Positions 35,029 to 41,289 of a stretch of DNA of 41,289 nt are shown here, in pieces. This DNA comes from a bacterium (lineage in GTDB: Bacteria; Zhuqueibacterota; QNDG01; JAFGCO01), in NCBI GenBank assembly GCA_016930535.1, contig JAFGGN010000020.1, positions 1-41,289 of the forward strand. Direction: 5' to 3'. The notes under the pieces are model-generated. The model was given only the letters and a program-made list of their open reading frames with translations, did not search any database and had not been told where the DNA came from. The translations under genes and the position numbers were made by a program. Position 1 is the stretch's first letter; each line of letters begins with the position of its first letter.

Positions 35029-36567
35029 ATGACTCAGACATATGAAGAAATGATTCTGGTTCTCGATTTCGGATCCCAATACACACAGTTGATCGCCCGC
35101 CGCATCCGTGAAAAAAATGTCTATTGTGAAATCATTCCCTACAACCGGCCGGTGGAATCCATTCGCGCCCGTGCACCGCGGGGCATTGTTCTGTCAGGCG
35201 GTCCGTCCAGCGTATATACCGAGAATGCCCCGAAGCCGGATGCGCGGCTTTTCGATTTGGGCGTTCCGGTGCTGGGTATCTGTTACGGACTTCAGCTCAT
35301 CGGCGACCTTCTGGGCGGAGAAGTGGACAGGGCCGCACACAGGGAATACGGGCATGCAGAGCTCATGATCGATGATGCCATGGATCTGTTCCATGGCCTG
35401 CCTTCAAACCTCAATGTCTGGATGAGTCACGGGGATCATCTGACACAGATCCCATCCGGTTTTCAGAAAATGGGCCATACGGAAAACGCGGAAATTGCCG
35501 CGATCGCCGACCGGGAAAGACGAATTTACGGCATTCAGTTCCATCCGGAGGTGGTTCATACGGAGCACGGTGACCGTATTCTCGAGAATTTTGTGACACG
35601 TATTTGCGGCTGTACGCGGCAATGGACAGCAGAACATTTCGTCGAGTCGGCTATCCGGAAAATCCGCGACCAGGTCGGCAAGGGCAAGGTGATCTGCGGA
35701 TTATCCGGCGGTGTAGACTCCGCAGTGGCTGCTGCGCTGATTCATCGTGCAGTCGGAGATCAGCTGACCTCGGTGTTTGTAAACAACGGACTGCTTCGTA
35801 AAAATGAGGCCGACGAGGTCCGCCGTGCTTTTTCGGATCTGAACCTGGTTTATGCCGATGCTTCCACAGACTTTTTAAAGGATTTGCAGGGCATCGTGGA
35901 CCCCGAACAGAAGCGGAAGGCCATCGGGAAACGGTTTATCGATGTATTCGAGAAAGAGGCCCGGAGAATAGGACAAGTCGATTATCTGGCTCAGGGAACG
36001 CTGTATCCGGATGTGATCGAAAGCGTATCCACGTGGGGTCCGTCGGTTACCATAAAATCTCATCATAATGTGGGGGGGCTTCCGGACCGGATGAAACTGA
36101 AGCTTGTCGAACCGCTTCGGGAACTGTTTAAAGACGAGGTCAGGGCCGCAGGAAAGGTGCTGGGCCTGCCTGAAGTCATTCTGCAGCGCCATCCTTTTCC
36201 GGGGCCGGGGCTCGCCGTACGTATTCTCGGCGATATTACCGAAGTGCGTCTCGATCTGCTCCGGGAGGCGGATGCGATTTTTATCGAGGAGCTGAAAACA
36301 TCCGGGTATTATGGCGAGGTCTGGCAGGCGTTCGTCGTACTGCTGCCCGTACAGACAGTGGGCGTGATGGGAGACGAACGTACCTATGAGCATGCCGTGG
36401 TGCTTCGGGCCGTAACCAGTCAGGACGGTATGACAGCGGATTGGGCAAAACTGCCCTATGAATTACTGAACAGGATTTCAAATCGCATCATCAATGAGGT
36501 CCGGGGTGTGAATCGTGTGGCTTACGACGTGAGCTCCAAACCTCCGGCCACGATAGAATGGGAGTAA
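35029..36567 (+). CDS. guaA: GMP synthase (glutamine-hydrolysing)
   Basis: A 512-residue enzyme converting XMP, ATP and glutamine to GMP. N-terminal class I amidotransferase with the nucleophile Cys in [12 protein letters not shown] and His/Glu in [17 protein letters not shown] pyrophosphatase domain with the P-loop [15 protein letters not shown]-terminal dimerisation domain ending [14 protein letters not shown]. The length is normal and all key residues are present. AAGGAAG lies close before the ATG. Confidence 0.98.
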   Translation: MTQTYEEMILVLDFGSQYTQLIARRIREKNVYCEIIPYNRPVESIRARAPRGIVLSGGPSSVYTENAPKPDARLFDLGVPVLGICYGLQLIGDLLGGEVDRAAHREYGHAELMIDDAMDLFHGLPSNLNVWMSHGDHLTQIPSGFQKMGHTENAEIAAIADRERRIYGIQFHPEVVHTEHGDRILENFVTRICGCTRQWTAEHFVESAIRKIRDQVGKGKVICGLSGGVDSAVAAALIHRAVGDQLTSVFVNNGLLRKNEADEVRRAFSDLNLVYADASTDFLKDLQGIVDPEQKRKAIGKRFIDVFEKEARRIGQVDYLAQGTLYPDVIESVSTWGPSVTIKSHHNVGGLPDRMKLKLVEPLRELFKDEVRAAGKVLGLPEVILQRHPFPGPGLAVRILGDITEVRLDLLREADAIFIEELKTSGYYGEVWQAFVVLLPVQTVGVMGDERTYEHAVVLRAVTSQDGMTADWAKLPYELLNRISNRIINEVRGVNRVAYDVSSKPPATIEWE

Positions 36568-36616
36568 AACACGCCTGAAGGCCTGACCAAGTGAAAGCGT
36601 TACGAGAGGAGTATCC

Positions 36617-38443
36617 ATGTGCGGTATAGTCGGATATATTGGTGATAAACCGGTACTTCCCCTGCTGATCAATGGATTGAAACGTCTTGAATACCGGGGT
36701 TATGATTCGGCCGGTGTTGCCATGATCGATCAGGACAAGATCTGGTATAAAAAACGAAAGGGTAAAATTGCCGAACTCGAAGTGGAAATCAACGGATTCG
36801 ATCTGACTTCATCCGTCGGCCTCGGTCATACGCGCTGGGCAACACATGGTGAACCTTCGGAAAAAAATGCACATCCGCACTTCGATACGGAACATAAGAT
36901 TGCCCTGGTTCATAACGGCATTATCGAGAATTATGCGCAGCTCAAGGAAACCCTTAAGGCGGAGGGGCATGTATTTGCCAGCGATACGGATTCCGAAGTG
37001 CTGGTACACCTGATTGCCATGTGTTATGACGGCGACATGGCTTTTTCAATACGCAAGGCGCTCCAGCTGGTTCGCGGCACCTTCGGGATACTCGTCCTTT
37101 CCACGCACGAACCGGACAAACTGTTTGCCGCCAGGCGGGGAAGCCCGCTCGTGATCGGTATCGGGGAAAATGAGACCCTGGTGGCTTCCGACGGATCGGC
37201 CCTGGTGGAACATACAAGGGATGTCATTTATCTCGAAGACAATGAAATGGCCGTCGTGAATAAGCATGGCGCCAAAGTCAGAACACTTCAGGATACAAAA
37301 GTTGAAAAGGCGGTCGAAAAGCTGCCCTATGATCTGGTCCATCTGCAAAAAGGCGGATATCCGCATTTTATGCTCAAAGAGATATTCGAACAGCCGGAAA
37401 CCGTATGGGATTCGATGCGCGGGCGCCTGCTCGTGGAGGAAGGCAATGCCAAACTGGGCGGGCTTCAGTCCTGTATAGACCGGATGATTCACAGTTCCAG
37501 GTTGATCCTCACGGCATGCGGCACGTCATGGCATGCGGCTCTGATCGGCGAATATCTGATCGAGAAATTTGCAAAAATTCCCGTGGAAGTCGAATATGCG
37601 TCTGAATTCCGTTACAGGGATCCCATCATCTCACGGGTTGATACGGTACTTGCCATCACACAATCCGGGGAGACTGCCGATACACTGGCAGCCGTTCGTG
37701 AGGCCAAGCAGAAAGGTGCGCTGGCGCTTGGCATGTGCAATGTGGTCGGCAGCACCATAGCCAGGGAAACCCATGCGGGTGTCTATCTGCATGCGGGTCC
37801 GGAAATCGGTGTGGCTTCGACCAAGGCATTCACATCGCAGGTAGCCACACTCGCGCTGATCGCGCTGGCACTGGGACGCATGAACCAGCTGTCGGCAGAA
37901 GAAGGACGGGAGATCGCGCAGGCCCTGAAACAGCTTCCGGATCAGATCAGGCAGATACTCGAACAGGCAAGCCATATTGAAAAAATTGCCGCGAAATTCA
38001 TGCATCACAATCATGCACTGTACCTTGGAAGGGGATTCAATTATCCGGTGGCCCTCGAAGGCGCACTGAAGATGAAGGAGATATCCTATATTCACGCCGA
38101 AGGTTATCCCGCGGCGGAGATGAAACATGGCCCGATTGCGCTGATAGACGATCAAATGCCGGTCATTTTCATTGCGGTGAAGGATTCCGTTTATGAAAAG
38201 GTGATCAGCAATATCGAAGAAGTCAAGGCGAGGGGCGGATGGGTCATTGCCGTGGTTTCAGAAGGGGACAAGGCCTGTGCCAAATTATGTGATGAGGTGA
38301 TTGAAATACCCTACACCATTCAAAGCCTGATGCCGGTTCTGACCGTCATCCCGTTTCAGCTTCTGGCTTATTATACAGCCGTGATGAAGGGGTGCGATGT
38401 GGATCAGCCACGAAATCTGGCCAAAAGTGTGACCGTTGAATAG
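36617..38443 (+). CDS. glmS: Glutamine-fructose-6-phosphate aminotransferase
   Basis: A 608-residue enzyme making glucosamine-6-phosphate for peptidoglycan and lipopolysaccharide. N-terminal amidase with Cys2 (MCGIVGYIGDKP), RLEYRGYDSAGVA and GHTRWATHG; two SIS domains with LTACGTSWHAA, ITQSGETADTLAAV, STKAFTSQVATL and GRGFNYPVALEGALKMKE; C-terminal LAKSVTVE. GAGAGGAG precedes the ATG. The 50-bp gap to guaA shows no clear terminator or glmS-type ribozyme. Confidence 0.98.
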   Translation: MCGIVGYIGDKPVLPLLINGLKRLEYRGYDSAGVAMIDQDKIWYKKRKGKIAELEVEINGFDLTSSVGLGHTRWATHGEPSEKNAHPHFDTEHKIALVHNGIIENYAQLKETLKAEGHVFASDTDSEVLVHLIAMCYDGDMAFSIRKALQLVRGTFGILVLSTHEPDKLFAARRGSPLVIGIGENETLVASDGSALVEHTRDVIYLEDNEMAVVNKHGAKVRTLQDTKVEKAVEKLPYDLVHLQKGGYPHFMLKEIFEQPETVWDSMRGRLLVEEGNAKLGGLQSCIDRMIHSSRLILTACGTSWHAALIGEYLIEKFAKIPVEVEYASEFRYRDPIISRVDTVLAITQSGETADTLAAVREAKQKGALALGMCNVVGSTIARETHAGVYLHAGPEIGVASTKAFTSQVATLALIALALGRMNQLSAEEGREIAQALKQLPDQIRQILEQASHIEKIAAKFMHHNHALYLGRGFNYPVALEGALKMKEISYIHAEGYPAAEMKHGPIALIDDQMPVIFIAVKDSVYEKVISNIEEVKARGGWVIAVVSEGDKACAKLCDEVIEIPYTIQSLMPVLTVIPFQLLAYYTAVMKGCDVDQPRNLAKSVTVE

Positions 38444-38459
38444 CGGGGGAGAAACGATA

Positions 38460-40316
38460 ATGAAAAGAATTACAACAAGTACAGGTGTATTCATGCTGAT
38501 CCTGTTCAGCCTGGGTTCAGCTCTCAAGGCGCAGGAAATACAATTGATTGACAGCCTTTTTTACCGGGGCGTCAAGGCATACAAGGCGAAGCATTTTAAC
38601 GAGGCGCTGGAGCATCTGGAATTTCTGGACCGTGTTTATCCGGGTCATCGGCGCAGCACGGGTTCTTTACTGATGCGGGCCAAAACCCTGTACCGGCTCG
38701 GGGAATACCAGCGCAGTGTGGAGGCATTCAATCTGCTGCTGAGTCAGTATCCTGAAAGCAAATATGCGGATGATGCCCTGTATGGTAAAGCCATGGCTCT
38801 GTACCAGCTGAATGTATACGATGAGGCCGTGATCATATTGTTTCAGCTGCTTGATCGCGGCGGGGATACGCGGCTGCTTCATAAAGCGGCCATTCTTTCC
38901 ACGGACATCATGGATTACCGGCTGGATGTGCATGGTCTGAGACGTCTTCTCGATCCGATTCAGGATGAAAGAGGCCAGGCGGCCATCACCCTGCGCATCG
39001 TTCAGCGTCTGATGAAAACGGGTCAGCATCAGCAGTGCAAGGATCTGCTGGAATCTTTTATACAAAAATTCCCCAGAAGCGTGTATATGATCGAAATTCA
39101 GCAGAAACTCAGGCAGGTAAACGAGTTGGCCAAGGGAAGCCTCAAACTGGGTGTGATTCTGCCGGTTTCGGGAGAAATGGCCGAGCAGGGCAAGGCCGTT
39201 CTGTCGGGAATCAAATATGCCGCAGACAAACACAATGCACAGGGTCTGACGAAGGTTGAACTTGTGGTCAGAGACAGTCAGGGTAAAATGATCACGGCCA
39301 TACAGGCGGCACAGGAACTGTGTTCGGACCCGGAATTGCGGGCCATTATCGGTGAACTGGAAAGTGATCAGACCGCTGCAGTCGCAGCCGTGGCTCAGGA
39401 GCGCGGCGTCCCGGTTCTTGCACCCACCGCCTCAGCAGAAGGTATAGCGGCCATTGGCAGCAATGTTTTTCAGCTCAGCACACCGCTCAATGTGCGCGCC
39501 AGGGCCATCGTCGACTATGCCGTAAAGGGGCTTGATCTGAAAAAGTTTGCGGTTCTTGCCGAAGCCGGACAATACGGCAGCACGATGGTCAATGCATTCA
39601 AGAATGCCCTGGAGGGGACCGGCGGGCAGATCCTGATCGAAAAATGGTACTATTCAGGCGATAACAATCTGAGTGCCCAGTTCAAATCCATCCGTGAATT
39701 CGGTGTTCAGAAAATGCTGAACGATACGGTGCTGATCCGTGTTCCGAAAGGCAAGGTTGATCAGTATACGCCGCGGCTGGGGAAGATTTTTGTCGATAAG
39801 GGTCTGGATGCCCTTGTCGACTCGACCGCGCTGGCCGTGACCGCTTTTGACGCGTTTTTTATGCCGGTTCTCCATGAGGACCTGCAGTATGTCATTCCGC
39901 AATATGCCAAATACAATTTTACGACCAAGGTTTTTGGCGGTGTGCCCTGGAACGATCCGGATATTCTCGAAGAACACCGGCGTTTTATCGACAGCCGGTA
40001 CCTGGATAATCTGATTTTTTTAAGCGATTATTATGTGGATGCCTCGGATCTGAGATACAATCAGTTTCTCAACGACTACCGGTCCGTCATGCGTAAAAAT
40101 CCTGAAAAACTCGATGTGTTCGGATTCGATGCGGCTTCGGTTCTGCTGAGTCTGATCGGGGACAGGAGACCCGAGAGAAATGTCGTAACCCAGGAGCTGT
40201 CCGGTTTAAAGGATTTTCAGGGCATCGAGGGTCCCATTTCATTTAACGAAAACCGGGTCAATACCGGTATCCGGATTCTTCAGTACAGAAACGGACGCAT
40301 CCTGCTCTTAAAATGA
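38460..40316 (+). CDS. Exported TPR plus periplasmic-binding-protein fusion (LpoA-like architecture)
   Basis: A 618-residue protein. Signal peptide (residues 1 to about 25, SLGSALKAQ), TPR-like helical repeats (about 28-220; KAYKAKHFNEALEHLEFLD and RLGEYQRSVEAFNLLLSQYP) and a type I periplasmic-binding-protein domain (about 225-618) starting LKLGVILPVSGEMAEQGK, with AIIGELESDQTAAVA and PVLAPTASAEG. TPR plus ligand-binding fold recalls LpoA, the outer-membrane activator of peptidoglycan synthases, but no lipobox Cys is seen, so an LpoA role is only a suggestion. An alternative is a ligand sensor of an amino-acid-type receptor family. GGGGGAG lies 8 bp before the ATG. Confidence 0.87.
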   Translation: MKRITTSTGVFMLILFSLGSALKAQEIQLIDSLFYRGVKAYKAKHFNEALEHLEFLDRVYPGHRRSTGSLLMRAKTLYRLGEYQRSVEAFNLLLSQYPESKYADDALYGKAMALYQLNVYDEAVIILFQLLDRGGDTRLLHKAAILSTDIMDYRLDVHGLRRLLDPIQDERGQAAITLRIVQRLMKTGQHQQCKDLLESFIQKFPRSVYMIEIQQKLRQVNELAKGSLKLGVILPVSGEMAEQGKAVLSGIKYAADKHNAQGLTKVELVVRDSQGKMITAIQAAQELCSDPELRAIIGELESDQTAAVAAVAQERGVPVLAPTASAEGIAAIGSNVFQLSTPLNVRARAIVDYAVKGLDLKKFAVLAEAGQYGSTMVNAFKNALEGTGGQILIEKWYYSGDNNLSAQFKSIREFGVQKMLNDTVLIRVPKGKVDQYTPRLGKIFVDKGLDALVDSTALAVTAFDAFFMPVLHEDLQYVIPQYAKYNFTTKVFGGVPWNDPDILEEHRRFIDSRYLDNLIFLSDYYVDASDLRYNQFLNDYRSVMRKNPEKLDVFGFDAASVLLSLIGDRRPERNVVTQELSGLKDFQGIEGPISFNENRVNTGIRILQYRNGRILLLK

Positions 40317-41068
40317 TTTTCAGACGGCACCTGAATTGCTGGACCGGTTTGTCCGGGCCGCTGCTTGCTGAAAAACAGCTGATTCACGGATTCAGTACAC
40401 GCAGGGGCGGTGCGAGTGACGCGCCCTTCGATTCGCTGAATCTGGGAAATCATACAGCCGATAAACCGGAATGCGTCCGGGAAAACCGTCATCTTTTTCT
40501 CCAGTCATTACAGCTTCATCCGGACCGGCTGGTTATGCCCGTTCAGGTGCATGGGGATCGTGTGGGGATCGCGAAAGCGCCAGGCGAAATTCCGGATACG
40601 GATGCGGTAATCACGAACCAGCCGGATCTGATTCTGTCCATACAGGTGGCGGACTGCGTTCCGGTTTTTCTGTTCGATCCGGTGTCCCGGGTTATCGGTC
40701 TCGTTCATGCCGGGTGGAAGGGATCCGCCGGACAGATCACCGAGAAAACCGTGCGGGCGATGCAGTATCATTTCAACAGTAACCCAGACCGGTTGCGCGC
40801 ATTTGTCGGTCCGTCCATCGGTCCATGCTGTTATTCTGTGCAAGGGGATACGGCTTCACATTTTACATCCCGTTATTTCCGGAACGGCAGCCTTGATCTC
40901 TGGCAGGTCAACAGGGATCAGCTGACCGGGGCAGGTGTTCCGGAACACCGGATCGAATTAAGCGGCATCTGCACGAAGTGCAACAGCCGTTTCTTTTTTT
41001 CATACAGGGCAAGCGGGGGCAGCACCGGCCGCATGATGGCCGTGATGATGCTTACTGAGACAGAGTAA
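40313..41068 (+). CDS. pgeF: Purine nucleoside phosphorylase / polyphenol oxidase family protein (YfiH/PgeF/LACC1)
   Basis: A 251-residue cytoplasmic enzyme of the Cu-oxidase_4 family; members act on purine nucleosides, and E. coli YfiH (PgeF) edits peptidoglycan precursors by removing L-Ser-type errors. HGFSTRRGGASDAPFDSLNLG, VHGDRVG, QVADCVPVFLFDP, HAGWKGSAGQI (zinc His and Cys sites) and GPSIGPCCYSV are clear. It overlaps the previous gene by ATGA and is the last gene of the run. Confidence 0.93.
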   Translation: MIFRRHLNCWTGLSGPLLAEKQLIHGFSTRRGGASDAPFDSLNLGNHTADKPECVRENRHLFLQSLQLHPDRLVMPVQVHGDRVGIAKAPGEIPDTDAVITNQPDLILSIQVADCVPVFLFDPVSRVIGLVHAGWKGSAGQITEKTVRAMQYHFNSNPDRLRAFVGPSIGPCCYSVQGDTASHFTSRYFRNGSLDLWQVNRDQLTGAGVPEHRIELSGICTKCNSRFFFSYRASGGSTGRMMAVMMLTETE

Positions 41069-41289
41069 ATGAGTGTATGAGTATATGGGGCCCCGTCCCA
41101 CGACCCCTTTGTAAGACTGCGGACGGCTTAAAAGCAGTAGAAGGGTATATGCGTATATGGGTATATGAGTCCCCGCGTCCCGTCCCCCTAAAAGAAGACC
41201 GCGGACGCCTTAAAAGCAGTAGAAGGGTATATGCGTATATGGGTATATGAGTCCCCGCGTCCCGTCCCCCTAAAAGAAGACCGCGGACG
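41069..41289 (+). repeat. Right repeat island with perfect 82-bp tandem copies, running off the window
   Basis: A diverged partial unit (41069-41126) is followed by a full unit at 41127-41208 and a second at 41209-41289, identical over all 81 visible positions and cut by the window edge. Each unit has the 22-bp core (41130-41151, 41212-41233), three GTATATG-type 8-bp steps, GTCCCCGCGTCCCGTCCCC and GACCGCGGAC. It has the same family and orientation as 14269-14367. No coding frame or terminator-like hairpin with a T-run was seen. Confidence 0.92.

Noticed and set aside
36568..36616. glmS ribozyme in the guaA-glmS gap
   Set aside because: The gap is only 49 bp and lacks room and motifs for the ribozyme core.
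1..41289. Retron, diversity-generating retroelement or other reverse-transcriptase system to explain the repeats
   Set aside because: No reverse transcriptase, variable-region pair or recombinase gene was found among the coding regions.

Overview
The window looks like chromosome from an uncultivated bacterium of the Fibrobacteres-Chlorobi-Bacteroidetes (FCB) neighbourhood, for example KSB1 or Calditrichota-like. Three things point there. A 1853-residue secreted protein ends in a Por/FlgD-like sorting domain with the NYPNPFNP signature. A PorX-type receiver-PglZ protein, the regulator known from type IX secretion, sits directly upstream of tsaE. Many proteins have short Sec signals and Omp85 or TPR architectures. 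The taxonomic call is inference; no rRNA, tRNA, CRISPR array or transposase gene was seen.

Layout. Positions 1-277 are a non-coding repeat island. Positions 278-7447 are a tight minus-strand cell-envelope run: DUF4390-like secreted protein, Ppx/GppA phosphatase, TPR-thioredoxin-like protein whose CxxC is replaced by SxxS, metallophosphoesterase, FG-GAP repeat protein and a one-POTRA Omp85 barrel. Positions 7853-10378 are a minus-strand run of a GNAT protein, a CysE-type acetyltransferase and a DRE-TIM aldolase, closed by a clear terminator. Positions 10551-14081 encode a very large plus-strand sigma-54 activator with five PAS domains and one GAF domain. Positions 14082-15002 are a second, larger mosaic repeat island. 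Positions 15003-21191 are a sensory block: PAS histidine kinase, response regulator, porin (frameshifted), phosphate-binding-type periplasmic protein, chemoreceptor, CheC/CheX-like protein and CheY. Positions 21308-29705 hold two secreted minus-strand proteins, a GH9 glycosidase and the 1853-residue repeat protein. Positions 30171-41068 are a long plus-strand run: porX, tsaE, tsaB, rimI, accD, surE, guaA, glmS, a TPR plus periplasmic-binding-protein fusion, and pgeF. The window ends in a third repeat island with perfect 82-bp tandem copies that continue past the edge.

How the parts fit together. The right-hand run is housekeeping (tRNA t6A synthesis, fatty-acid, GMP and amino-sugar synthesis) headed by the secretion regulator PorX. 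The central sensory block looks like a ligand-sensing unit (outer-membrane pore, periplasmic binder, chemoreceptor, adaptation phosphatase, CheY) with no local CheA. The secreted GH9 enzyme and the repeat protein are plausible cargo for polysaccharide use or surface attachment.

The least explained material is the non-coding repeat family. Islands at the left edge, the middle and the right edge share a 22-bp core. The left and middle islands share a 64-nt perfect inverted copy about 14.2 kb apart. I did not find a convincing new defence or editing system.
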